The notes beneath the pieces were generated by a model, which was not told the origin of the DNA, did not search any database, and saw only the letters and a list, made by a program, of their open reading frames with translations. The translations under genes and the position numbers were made by a program. Positions 25,749 to 38,500 of a stretch of DNA of 64,000 nt are shown here, one piece after another (positions within the stretch are counted from its first letter, which is position 1; the number at the start of each line of letters is the position of its first letter). The stretch is from Corythucha ciliata (lineage: Eukaryota; Arthropoda; Insecta; Hemiptera; Tingidae). The stretch lies in NCBI GenBank assembly GCA_038030265.1, contig CM075942.1, positions 48,078,751 through 48,142,750 of the forward strand, in the 5' to 3' direction.

Positions 25749-28700
25749 ATGCTCGCCAGGACCTTGAGCTCGATTCGAGTTGTTCGTCCGGCGCGGTGTC
25801 TTTTCTCATCCGTTAATTCCGGGGATGGTCGTCCCGCTGGGTCGTCTGCACCGTCGTCCGAGCCCCATAGCCGCGCCAGTCAACTTCTCGAAGATGCGGC
25901 GACATTTGAAGACAAAGACTCCGAATGGTCCACTATGCCCTATCCAAAGGGCTCGGCGAATCGAAATCAGGCGCTTCATTCGTTACGACCTCGCGTTGAC
26001 CCTAAAGAGACTTCGATACTGCTGTTCCCAGGACAGGTAAACATTTTTGTGTCCGCCAGGTGTCTCGTTCGGTATCAGCTTGGAATTACCCACGAGAAGT
26101 ATGGGAAATTTCCTAAATTTCGCATGCCTATTGGCTGATCCTGACCATGTACTCAGTGGTATAGCGAAGGGAGGGTAGCCTCTGCCCCCCCCCTCATGGA
26201 AAATCACCAACCTCGAAAAGCTTCAGGCCCGAATAACGCTCGATTTCGGTAGCTCTTTATGCACCCGTCTACCTGAGCCGCATTTACCAGGGTAGCCAGA
26301 TCTTTGGTTTTTCCCCCTGGGCATTTAGGCCTGGGGCCCAATCTCCGGTCTCTGGACGGGCTGAGAATATTCCCGACCTCCGGCCCAAAAAACCTCCCCC
26401 TTTCGCGTCCCTAGAATAATATGCATCCTCCCCACCTGAGATACCTACTGTTGGTGCGCCCAACAAAAATTTAAATTTAACCAAATAGTTCGAGAGCTAG
26501 CGACAATCCCATTCAACCGGAAGAACATAGTCACTAAAGGTGTGCAAAATGATGGCATTTGATCCCCTATTTACGAGTCCGGAAGTCTGCCATGCTGTAT
26601 ATCTGGGGCCTAAGGATTTTATAGCTAATTAAAGTCCTTAATTTGGGACATGAATTTAACCAGAAGAACATAGTCCAGAAACTAGTCTAATTCTAAAGGT
26701 TTTATGGAGCTGATTACGAGTATGATCGTCTGCCGCCGTCTGCCTGGGGCATTTGCCCTCTGTGGCTCGCCAAACTCACGTAATTCGGTAAATTTCAATT
26801 AACCGGAAGAACACAGTCCTGAAACTGGTCTTATTCGATAGGTTTTATGGAGATTATTAAAAACATAATCGTCTGCCTGGGGCATTCGCCCTTGGTGACC
26901 AGTAAACTCCTTATTAAATCAGGGATATTAATTAACCGGAAGAACTAAGTCCGGAAAATGGTCTTTTGTGACACGTTTCACGTGGCTGAATACGAAAATG
27001 ATCGTCTGCCTGGGGCACTTGCCCTCAGTGACCAGTCAAACTGCACCGCGGAGGAAAATGATTAACCGGAAGAACATAGTCCTGAAACTAGTCTCATTCG
27101 AAAGGTTTTATGGAGCTGATTACGAATATGATCGTCTGGCGCCGTCTGCCTGGGGCATTTGCCCTTTGTGGCTCGCTAAAAACTCTCGAAATTTGGAAAA
27201 TTTTAATTAACCGAAAGAACATAGTCCTGAAACTGGTCCTGTCTGGTAGATTTTATGGAAATGATTACAAATATAATCTTCTGTCGGCGTCTGCCTGGGG
27301 CACTTGCCCTCAGTGACCTATCAAACTGAACAGAGAGAAAATGATTAACCAGAGGAACATAGTCGTGATACTAGTCTAATTCGAAAGGTTTTATGGAGCT
27401 GATTACGAGTATGATCGTCTGCAGCCGTCTGTCTGGGGCATTTGCCCTCCGTGGCTCGCCAAACTCAAGTAATTCGGTAAATTTTAATTAACCGGAAGAA
27501 CACAGTCCTGAAACTGATCTTATTCGATAGGTTTTATGGAGATTATTACAAATATAATCGTCTGCCTGGGGCATTTGCCCTCGGTGGCCAGTAAACTCCT
27601 TAAATCAGGGATATTAATTAACCGGAAGAACTAAGTCCGGAAAATGGTCTTTTGTGACACGTTTCATGTGGCTGAATACGAAAATGATCGTCTGCCTGGG
27701 GCACTTGCTCTTAGTGACCAGTCAAACTGCACCGGAGGAAAATGCTTAACCGGAAGAACATATTCCTGAAACTAGTCTCATTCGAAAGGTTTTATGGAGC
27801 TGATTACGAATATGGTCGTCTGCCTGGGGCATTTGCCCCTTGTGGCTCGCCAAACTCTCGAAATTTGGAAAATTTTAATTAAGGACTATGTTCTTCCGGT
27901 TAATTAAAATTTTCTAAGATTTGAGAGTTTGGAGAGCGGACGATCATATTTGTAATCAGCTTATAAAACCTTTCGAATGAGCATCACGACTATTTTCTTC
28001 CGGTTAATCATTTTCCCTCTGTGCAGTTTGATGGGCCACCGAGGGCGAATGCCCCAGGCATACACCGGCAGACGATTATATTTGTAATAATCTCCAAAGA
28101 TCGTTTCGAATAAGACCAGTTTTAGGACTATGTTCTTCCGGTTAATTAAAGTTTACTGAATTTCGTGAGTTTGGCGAGCCACTGAGGGCAAATGCTCCAG
28201 GCAGACGGCGGCAGACGATCATATTCGTAATCAGTGCCATAAAACCTTTCGAATGAGACTATTTTCAGGACTATGTTCTTCTGATTAAATTCATGTCCCA
28301 AATTAAGGACTTTAATTATCTATAAAATCCTTAGGCCCCAGATACAGCATGGCAGACTTCCGGACTCGTATATAGGGGGTCAAATGCCATCGTCATTTTG
28401 CATATCTTTCGTGACTATGTTCTTCCGGTTGAATGGGACTGTCGCCAGCTCTCGGTCTAAAACAATCTGGTTCTATTTGAAACATTGACAAAATCAGGAA
28501 CGGGTGCCTGTTGTTTGGCATCCAAGTTTCCTCGAACACGATTGGTGGATTCTTGGATGCCACATGTGATTTCATTGACCGGTGGGGGCGGGATTTCCAT
28601 AACAATTTTGCCATTTGAAAACCGCGCCTGACCCTGATCATGCGAAAAAATTGTTACTCTTAGCAATTGAACCGAAAAATGCAAGGGGAGTACTTCATTT

Positions 28701-31700
28701 ATTTTTCTTTCCCCAATAAACTAGACGAATTTGATAGACCCAATTCCGCGAAATTGGGTTAGCAGTGAGTGCCAAGTCCACATATTTTGGATGTTGGAAG
28801 GGGTAAACCCGCGAAATTGATTTTTCAAAGTGCCAAATCCGCGAAATTCTCGTTTGAAGTGGCGAAAACGGAAATTTCAAGCCGCGAAATTTTGGTTTTA
28901 AAAGTGCTTAATTTAGTGTTGGACCTATATCTATCGGGGCCCGGGGCGGAAATTTCTATGAGGCCTTATGCTCATAGTCTCTGAATAAACGAGAAATTTA
29001 TATAATTTTTATGTGGCGTTAAATTGTAGCTCTTTCTCAATTTCAGCCAAAAATTTGCTTCTAGAAGTCGCGAGTTAGCGTTTTTATCAATTTTAGCCGC
29101 GAATTAGAACTTTTTCACAATTTTTTCGCAAAATAGCACTTTTAGCATCGAATTAGCACTTTTCATATTTTAGCCATGAATTATCAATTTTCTCTAGGGG
29201 TGGGCAGTTGCCCACGCTTTCTTCAATCGTCATGATATATTCTTGACGGTCCTCGAAACTCGGAAACCATCAATTTACCCATTCAATCTGGCTGATTGGC
29301 ACTGAAACAAAATACTTTGACAATTAAAAATATCATGACCCATTTGTGTGACCATCAGGCCGGCACCAATAGTGAAATGCACTACGAATGAAATTTCGCT
29401 TGAAACCCCGATTTTAGGCAGAAAAAGTTGTCATTCCTAACGAAGTCGCTTCACAGCTAAAATTGAGAAAAATCGCTTATTCACATTATTCACAGCTCAA
29501 ATTGATAAAGAGCGCTATTTCCCAGCTAGAATTGAGAAAACGCTAATTAACGGTTTCTGGAGGCAACTTCGTGGCTAACGGAGAGAAAATGCGGTAATCC
29601 ATGGCTAAAAAAATTGCTGATTCGCGGCTAAAATTGTGAAAATTGCTATTTGGCAGATACAACAGTTTAATTTGAGGAAATACGCTCATTCGCTGCTGAA
29701 ATCGGGAGAACTAGCCGAACAGTGAGATATTACATCATTAGGATGAGCTAAATATCTTTGAAGTTGTCTGTTTCGGGTCCAAAATATCCATGAATTTGGT
29801 AGTTTCCGGCTGTTAATTTTCGCGAAATTGCTAGTTTTGGAGCTTTTTTGGGTGCTGGCGGAAGGTGGGTTTGCCGGTCAGATGACGTTGTTCTGACAAG
29901 TACCCGCAATGATGCAATATTTTTGAGGCAAAACGACATTGGAACAGTCCTGGTTTAATATTCGCGACATTGCAAGTTCCGCGTCTTTATTTCTGGAAAA
30001 TTGCAAATTTCAGGTTAAAATATTCGCGGAATGGTCACTTTCAGGCCTAAATATCCGTGAAATTGCAAGTTTTGTGTCTGAATTTCCGCAAAGTTGTTGG
30101 TTTTCTGTCTTTATTTTCGCGATAGTGCAAATTTAGGTTGTTTTTTTCTAGAAGGCGCAGACCCTCTGGGCTAGTCGGCCTCGACAGCGCTCAAAGTCTG
30201 ACCCTGACCCCTAAATGCTGCCCATCCATCTGTCTACGCCCATGGTTGTGAACGTGCGCTTTTTCTCAATTTTATATGCGAATTTGCGTTTTTTCTCACT
30301 TTTACGTGCGAATTAGCGCTGGGTCTCAATTTTAGCCGCGAATCCGCGCCTTTTCTCAATTTCAAGCCACGAGTGTGCGTTTTTTCGCTGTTTTGCTGCA
30401 TGTGAGCATAGCTGCAAACGAGAGCTTTTTCTTAATTTTAGCCACGAATTAGCATTTTTCCCGGTTTTAGCAGTGATTTACGGAATTCTGGCCGTGAATT
30501 TAGTGCTTTTTCTCATCTTAAGGACCCGTATGTTGCCTCCAAAGCCGCGGATTGGCGTTTTTTCGATTTTAAATTTTTTCTTGCTGTGAATTACCGTTTT
30601 TCTCCATTTTAGCCGCGTATGAGTGATTAATTTAACTTTTGGACATTACTTATCGCTTTTTCTCAATTTTGCCGCCAGCTTGCCCCTTGATTAGTGCGTT
30701 AGTGGTTTTTCTCAATTTCAGCCGTAGAAGGTCACCATGTAAACCGCGAATTCGCAAATGTTTCTCAATTTGAGCCTCGAATGAGCACTTTTTGTTGGAC
30801 TTTCGTTCTGATATTAATGAGCATAAAAACCTAAAAATCTCTGTTTGTCCATATTTAAGCTTCCTCTCCCTTAGAAGAGGCCAGCCTGAGTCTGTCTGCC
30901 CCTCGTCAACCATTAACTTAGCATGCTACTGATTATTACTTATTTGACGGACTTTTTAACAGGATGGAATACATTTCGACGAGTTTCTGGCGGAAGTTCG
31001 AGCTTGACTTGGCGAAAAAAGCAAAATTTCATTTGGCAACGCTCTCCCAACACCGCACAAAGCCCGGCAAATATTGCCTCGATATTACATCACTCAGAGG
31101 CAGAGCTTAATTCAGCAGTCTTAATTTTTGTGTGAATGCAAGTTTCGGGCCCTTAATTTTGGCGAATTGCCATTTTTGGAATCTTTTCTACAGTGGCCGA
31201 AGTGGAGTGCCCCGGTCCAGTCTTTATTCTCTGTCCCAAAGTGGCCAAAATGAGCGTTTTGGGTCATTATTTAGATTAGCGCTGGACGTGGTTTTTGAAT
31301 CTACTCTGACCAGGTTCAGTTTGACAAATGCACCCGTTCTCCGCCATTACGTCCCTAAGGAGCCCTGTGAGTGCCCCTCAAAGTAGTCAAAAGAGAGTTT
31401 CGCGGTGTCGTTATTTTCGGCCCTTTCCGTCTACATTAACGACGATTTCTGCCTCACTGCTGATTTCTGTGTTCCGGAATCTCCAAATTCGCTTTATTTA
31501 ACTGGCGTTTAAACTGGGAAAATTGTGTCCATTTACCTAATTATTCACTGCTTATCAGGAATCTTGCATGATATTATTGTTTTATCGTTTTCATGGACCA
31601 TTCAGGGTACTCAGTACGTTGGAATGGGTAAGGATTTGTTGAAATTTCCCACGGCTCGTGACGTTTTTGAAAAAGCCAATCACGTACTGCGATTTGACCT

Positions 31701-32683
31701 TCTCAAATTGTGCACCGACGGCCCTAAGGACAAATTGGACCGAACTGAAAACGCCCAACTGGCCATACTCGTCTGCTCATTGGCCGCTCTCGAACGACTC
31801 AAGGAGGAACGGCCCAGTGCGATTGAAAGCTGCGTTGGAACGGCTGGATTCAGTCTGGGTGAAATAACCGCTTTGACTTTCGCCGAAGTATTCACTTTTG
31901 AGCAGGGTAAGTTTCGGTGTTGATGGGGGGGGGGGGGTGTCTGTGGCGTGCCCGTGAAAAATAACGTTCGGTTTTTACAGCTGTTAAACTGGTGAGAATA
32001 CGCGGAGAGGCGATGCAAGCGGCTTGTGAATTAGTACCGAGTGCTATGTTGACGGTGTTTTATGGCCCTGACACAAAACTGGGTCCGGCTCTTTGGAAAG
32101 CAAAAGAGCACGCCAAATCCTTGGGTGTTGAGAACCCGGTTTGCGACATTTCTAATTACCTGTTTCCCCACTGTAAAATATTAGCAGGACACGAAGAGGT
32201 GAATATAATTCGTATAATTATATGAGAATTAATTAATATAAAAATATGAGACGATTAGTCATTCATCATAATTATGTTTTTTTTTAGACCATCCGATTCC
32301 TCGAAGAGAACAAAACCGAACTGAAAATAAAAAAAACTCGACGACTTCCAGTGTCAGGCGCTTTTCACACGCCGCTCATGTTGCCAGCCGTTGACGTGTT
32401 TCGAGAAGCTTTGAATAAAATGAAAATCCGCGACCCTTTAGTGCCGGTCCATTCGAACGTCGACGGGAAAATATACAGAGACGCGACTCATGTCAAAAAA
32501 CAACTTCCCAAACAGATATTAGCTCCCGTTAAATGGGAACAGACGCTTCATGTATTGTACGAGAGGCCGGTCGATCGGGAATTTCCCAGAACGTACGAGT
32601 GCGGCCCTGGAATCTCAATGGGAACCATATTGAAAATGGTGAACGCTAAAGCTTGGGATGTGTGCGTCAGTGTTCCAGCGTGA
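25749..32683 (+). CDS. MCAT: Mitochondrial malonyl-CoA:acyl-carrier-protein transacylase
   Basis: MCAT loads malonate from malonyl-CoA onto mitochondrial acyl carrier protein in type II fatty-acid synthesis. Exons 25749-26036, 31606-31906, 31981-32198 and 32288-32683 join in phase to give 400 residues (human is 390). The N-terminus MLARTLSSIRVVRPARCLF is Arg-rich with few acidic residues, as expected for a mitochondrial presequence. The split motif FPGQ/GTQYVGMG crosses intron 1. The nucleophile elbow is GFSLGE (human GFSVGE), with the serine in the third position. The catalytic histidine motif is GAFHTPLM. An acceptor (CTGGTTTCAG) lies 25 nt before the ATG. A further ATG-less open stretch precedes it and I did not use that. 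Intron 1 is 5.6 kb and repeat-filled; the other introns are 74 and 89 bp. Confidence 0.96.
26491..28454. mobile_element. Fold-back element with an internal array of ~140-bp repeats (MCAT intron 1)
   Basis: The outer ~185 bp (26491-26670 and 28275-28454) are inverse copies, differing by a few substitutions and a 4-6 bp indel. The ends begin CGAGAGCTAGCGACAATCCC and its inverse. Inside are about ten forward copies of a unit headed ATTAACCGGAAGAACATAGT (heads near 26509, 26647, 26797, 26930, 27057, 27205, 27340, 27484, 27615, 27745). About five inverted copies follow (near 27884, 27992, 28122, 28262, 28410). The orientation switch is at about 27880. Two alternating unit types are visible. No clear target duplication and no transposase are present. 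Confidence 0.88.
28690..31600. repeat. Rest of MCAT intron 1: mixed repeat blocks
   Basis: Family C-like units (28720-28920) are followed by family A reversed (29020-29200), family A forward (29455-29720), family B (29740-30160) and family A reversed again (30240-30810). The final 700 bp are less ordered. The open frames seen here are repeat products. No nested gene is supported. Confidence 0.65.
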
Positions 32684-34836
32684 AATATTTGTTTACTTTA
32701 TGCCAATAACTTACCATTTTTGGTACTGTTAATTATTTACTTGAGTGATATATAATAATTAGTTTGCAATTTTTAAAGCGGCAGCAGAGATGTTACTGAA
32801 CTACGAACCCCGTATCCATTCTCGGGCCTGAAGCAAAATCACCGGACCAAGTAGCTCTGGTAGCTGAAGGTCTGAGGTGGAAATGGAGACTAGATGTTAT
32901 CCACGCTCAGAGAAATTATCAAGATCTTCTGGTTTGTCTGACGATCGACATTTAGGCTGTTTTTAACCCCCAATTTCGCGCATTCAAAACTTAATTTTAG
33001 GGATTTTGCTCTTTTAAAAACAAAATGTTGTAGGGTTGGCTCCTTCAAAACTAACGACACGAATTTTAACTATTTCAAACCCCAGTTTCGCGTATTTTCA
33101 CTCTTTCAAAAACCTATGGCCGTGGCGCGATTTTTTCTTTTCCAACTTTTAGCAGCGGACTTGGAGCTGCATTATACATCAGCGATATTTCTGAATTTTA
33201 GCAGTAGAAGGGCCTCCATAAACAGTGAATTAGCGGTTTTTCAAGATTTAAGACTTAAATTAGCTGTTTTTTTTTTCAATTTGAACCGTGAACAAGCAAT
33301 TTTTTTACTTTGATAGCCATGAATTTTAGCACTGTTTCTCTATTTTAGCAACGGACTTGCCCTACATCATTTAGCCGTAAAATGGCCTCCATAAACCGCG
33401 AATTGGAGAATTTTTAACCATGTTGAATGGATAAAACAGGAATAAACACATTTTCTCAATTTCAGCCACGAATAGGCACTTTTTCGCAAGTTTAACCGCT
33501 AAAATTAGGGATTTTTCTTCACTCATAGCCACGCGAAGTGGCTTTCACAAACAGCGAATTAATATTTTCTCAATTTTAGCAGTGGACCTACCCCAAGAAC
33601 TGCACATTAGCGTTTTCAATAATTTGCGGAATTAGTGGTTCTTTCTCTATTTTGCCCTCTAAGTTGAATCGAGAAACCGTGAATTGTTGTTGCGTTTTAC
33701 TCTATTTTAGCCCCAAACGCGAGCTTCTTCGCAACTTTATTCAAGAATATTAGTGCGTTTGCTTAAGTTTTTGCGGAGAGAAAAAAATAGTTTTTTAGTG
33801 GTCCAAATCAGTGTGGAACCATTGGTACAAAACGGTCCTCTAACACCAAAACCGGCCATTTTACCCCAAAACTGGTGCTTTTATCCCAAAAATAACGATT
33901 TCACGCCAAAACTGACGATTATGAGCCGTAAACTGAGGATTTTACGCCCCAAAGCTCACTGCAAAACAGGCGGTTTTCTTACACCAAAACTAATTTGGCG
34001 GTGTTACCTCAAAATCGGAAATTTTAAACGACTTGAACACGAAGCTTTGTATTTTTAAATGTTTTCCGAGAAATTAGTTCTTATTGTTGTTAGTCAGACC
34101 TGTGAAAATGTTTTTTTTCCCCCTCAGAAAACAAAATTCGAGGGTTCAAAAAACCAATTTCCAGGACATATCTTTCGAAAACCTCATTTTTGCGGATTTG
34201 TCTTCGAATAAACCCAATATCACGGTTTTGGCTCTTTAAAGAACCAATTTTACGTAGTAGTAGCACTCATAAACCCAATTTCGTGGGTTTAGAAAAAAAA
34301 AAACACCCAAAACCACCCTCCTGGTTTTGGCTATAAATAAATCCAACTTTACACTGGTTTGGATTTTCAAAAGACGAATTTCACACTGTTCAGTTAGCTG
34401 AAAAAAAAAACAAAAAACAAACAATTTAGTGCGGTTTAGTCGATGAATAAACAGTTTTCGTGAGTTTGGCTATTCAGAGAGCAAAATTTGCGGGTTTGGC
34501 TCGCTTAAAAACCAATTTCACGGGGTTCAATAGCTGAAACATGGCTGAAACCCCCCGATTTCGTGGTTTTATACAAAATTCGCGAGGCTCAATCACAGAA
34601 AACTCCAATTTCGTGGAGTTCAAGTCACTACAAACAGAACAACTTTACTTGGGTTTGCTCTTTTGGGTTAGCTCTTTAAATGGTCAGTTTTGTGGGTTTC
34701 GGTCGCCAAAAAGTATTTGTGCGTGGTTTCGAGCACATTCAAGAAACAAATTTCGCGGGTCTGACTCTTCCAAAAATCAGCTTTGGCTCTTCACAAGAGG
34801 CCGATTTCGTGGGGTTGGTGCTACACCCACGGGTAC
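32684..34836. other. Repeat-filled gap downstream of MCAT
   Basis: Family C-like units (32950-33110), family A reversed (33140-33760), a short ACCCCAAAACTG-type tract (33830-34000) and family C reversed (34090-34810, core AATTTCGCGGGTTTGGCTC) fill the gap. The overlapping frames at 34541-34982 start in repeats and are not supported as coding. Confidence 0.6.
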
Positions 34837-34974
34837 CTGCTCTGTCATGCTTTTGGCGGTATCTTTGTTGGACTGCGGCTGGGTTTGCGAGGGGGTTGCG
34901 TGTTCGAAGGGGCGTAGACTGGAGAGACTGGAGGTGGGATCCAACCGACGGGCCACCTCGTGCTGGGCTGTCAT
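34837..34974 (-). CDS. Candidate first coding exon of an unidentified minus-strand gene
   Basis: An ATG at 34974 opens 46 codons (MTAQHEVARRLDPTSSLSSL at the start, KSMTEQ at the end). They run to a plausible donor, CAG then GTACCC, at 34836. The segment is GC-richer and less repetitive than the repeats to its left, and the composition is protein-like. I do not recognise the peptide. No second exon was found before the MCAT 3' end, so this may be a chance frame. If real, its promoter would be shared with the divergent gene to the right. Confidence 0.3.
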
Positions 34975-35557
34975 TTGACTGATCTCCCCCTCACACACCC
35001 CACCCAAGTGGGAATGTCCTCGCCTAGAATCAGCGTTCGGTCGCCTCCACACAAAATCTAACAATTCCTTCGAATGCGTTTTCTTGGTTAAAGATTGAAA
35101 AACAGTAAAATACTACCGAATGATACTGAAAACCCGTACAACACCACTGTGGCGTCGGTCAAACTTCCTCGAATTTTTTTTCGACTTCACCTCTTGGCTG
35201 CGGCATGACTTGGCGCTGACTGCGTCTCGCCGATCTGAACTTCACACATCACCACAACAGCAACAGCTGCTGAAGAGCAAACACTAAGCTTAGTGGACTG
35301 TAATGTGTGTGGAGGGAGGGGGGGGGAGCCGGTGACTCTCAGCCACGAACAGGCTATCTTAGCCGATTACAGATATATTTTTTGCAAACACACATGATTT
35401 TTTTTTTTTTTTTTTTTTTTTTGGAAAAGGAATAATTCCTTTTTATTGCTTGTTTTTTCCCGGGGGGTACCAACGAATAAAAGTCAAGAGCGAATTGAAG
35501 GGAAAGAGCCATTCCGGACTACTGGAAAATCTCCACAGAGGCTGTGGTCTTGAATTC

Positions 35558-38500
35558 ATGAAGGTAAAAACCCTTCGTGATTTGTTTTAAACACATGTTC
35601 ATTCCAAGCTTCAAATTTCAAGGAAAATATAAAAAAACATCCCTTTTCATAATTTTTTTTCAGAGTAAGATTTCGGTTTCAGTAAATAATTCGCCCAAAT
35701 TCCAGTCAATTAGCTTCCAACCAGTTCAATCGTCGACTAATAAAGGTCGAGGCAAAGGTAAAAAGGTTAAAAACGCGGGAAAATTCACTTTAAACGATAA
35801 ACGGCTGAGTATTTATGAGCAATTGAACGACGCTTTCAATTTTCTGAGGTTAAACAATAAATTACACTCGGATCAGGCGCAGTACGATCGTCTTTCTGCG
35901 GAGTTTCCGTTCTTGTTCGAACAAAAGTTTATTGAAGAGGTTGGCTGTGGGGGATTGTTATGTGGCTTGGAGTAATAATCGGTTTTTTGTTGACAGGTCG
36001 CTCGATATAGTACAGTGAGTTTGTTTAAAACTAATTTTTTAGGTGGTTTTTTTTGTAATAAAATTGTTGCTTAGTCGCAAAAAAAGATGGCTGATCCAAA
36101 CGGTAAGCTCATTTTGTGTGTTTTAGTGGGAGCTTTTATCAATCAAAGCACTCTGTTAACAGCTCCCAAATTGCCGGATGCCCCAGAGGCACCTGAAGCA
36201 CCCGAAGCTCCAGAAGCACCGGTGGTTCCGAGCTTGCCCAGTATTCCAGACATGCCGGTGACAACGACCGATCAAACCGGCGAGGTGACGGATCTTCCTG
36301 TACCGACTACAGGCCCGACCGAATCACCCAAACCGACGTCGCCAGTCTTTCCAGCCTCCACCGATGAACCGGTCACAGTTGACGATCCTACTCTCCGTCC
36401 ACCGAGGTCACCGCCAAAAGTTCAAATTGAAACTCAGGGTGCTGGCCAGCAAGAACAACAGACATCAGGTGGCGACACAACGGATCAGAAACTTCCATCA
36501 GCCACCGACATTCAACCACCCCCTGCTGGTTCACCGGGTCAGCCATCCACCACAGAAGTTCAGAAACCCCCGGCTGGCTCACCCGGTCAGCCGTCCGCCA
36601 CGGAAGTTCAGAAACCCGCTCAGCCACCTTCGACGGACGTTCAGCAACCTGCGGGTGATGCAAAGGTATGGCATTTTCAATTTGAATAAAAAAATAGATG
36701 TTTTGATTAATAAAAGGGTTCATCACGTTTTTCCAGGAAAAACCTCAAGCTACCCGTGGAAAGCCTGGGGAATTTCCTTTGTCTGATTCGGCAATTTTAA
36801 AAGAATTGGTGGAAGCAGACGAAAGGGCTAACAATGCGGCTAAAATGATTGAACAAGTCAGGAAGCAAATTGCTGGATACACTGAGAAAGAGGAAATGAC
36901 CGACGAAGACATCCGAGAAATGCAGAAGAAACAGGCCGAATTAATGGAAATGATGAGCGAATTTGAGGACATCACCAGAAGGGTTCAACATCTCGTTGGA
37001 CTCGTCGACGTTGCGTCCAACACACTTGGACCACCGCAGAAACCATTAGTGGAGGGTGTAAAAGCGGTGGCCCCGGGTCAAGCTTCCATGCCCGAGGATA
37101 CACTACCGAAGGTGATCGTGTGCGGCACTGGGTCGGTAGATCACGTCCCGAAAATAATCGTCTGCGAGCCCACAAAGGCGGGTGACAGTCGTCCCAACGC
37201 CACGTATCGTCAGTTGGAAGGAAAGCGTTCGGATCGTCCTCCCAAGGGGACTCCGACGAGACCGAAAACTCCGGGATCAGTGGGAATGCCGACGTCAACG
37301 CCTGGATATCCTAGCGGCGGTGGAGCTGGTGGACAGATGGGCGGAATGATGACTCCCATGATGGGAGGGCAGATGGGACAGATGGCGGGGCAGATGGGAC
37401 AGATGGGTGGTGGAATGTGTCTGCCTCCCACAATGGGATACCCGGGAGCACCAGGAATGATGCAACCATACGGTCAACAAATGGGCTACCCCTCGATGAT
37501 GCAACCCCCAATGGGCCCTTGCATGGATTCTTCCAGGTTTAATTTTAATAATTTATTTCATATTAAAAGAGGGATCAAACAATTTTAATTTTTTAATATA
37601 GGCCGTTTCTTCTGTCCGTGTTCTGCCGGGGTGCGTTCCCGCGAGGAACATGCCACGGCAGCACACGGACAGAAGAAACGGTGTATATTAAAAAAGAAAA
37701 AATAATAAATCTGTCCCAAAAAAAACAAACTTTGGAAACAATTTTAAATTCAAAATTTGGCGAAATATTATTGTTATCGTTTTGTTTAGGTACCTAATGG
37801 CGCAAAAACGGAGATGTATGTGTGTATTGTACGGCTACTCTCCCCATTACTGACCGAATCTTTCACCATGAAACCACACTAGTCAATAAATTACAACAAT
37901 TGATACTCTCGTATATGTATTATTAGCCTTAAACATTTTATTTTCAGTGATAAAACACAGGAAGAACTTAAAAAACAATTAAAATGTCTCAAACAAGAGC
38001 TTAAGACAAAAGAAAAAGAAAATCAAGAATTGAAAACAAAACTTTCAACCAAAGGTGCAGGAGACACCGGTGTTAAAGTTAGATTTCAAGTTCGCCTTGT
38101 TTAAGTAAACTGATGTTAATGTTAATTCAATGAATTAGATCGACACGAAAGAAGGCGGTGTTTGTAGGAACGTCCTGTCAAAAGTACCAATATGCAAAGC
38201 TGACGTATACAAATCCATGGGGCTTCCTCTGCCTCCACCAGGGACACAGGGACAGTGTCCAGGAGCTAAAGTAATAATGTAAGAGAGAAAACGTGAACGA
38301 AAGAAATTAATTTCTGGCGGGGGGTGCATCGAAGATGGCGGCTGCTTTGGGGTTGAATGAAAATCAAATGTGTCGGTCGGAGTTAGTCAAGTCGCTAGGT
38401 ACAGGCGTTGGAGGCGACCAAGCGGGTGATTGTCCGCCGTACATAATAAATCGACCTGGGCCGGGACAGGCTCCACAGACGTGTAAAATGCAACCAAGAA

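Noticed and set aside
35394..35557. Leftward extension of the unknown gene's first exon (open to a poly-T tract)
   Set aside because: The frame stays open but contains no ATG and reads through low-complexity sequence; the start at 35558 is kept as a provisional choice.
36388..37511. Several long minus-strand frames (up to 112 residues) opposite the proline-rich gene
   Set aside because: They are antisense shadows of biased Pro/Gly/Met codons; the plus strand has the consistent splice structure.
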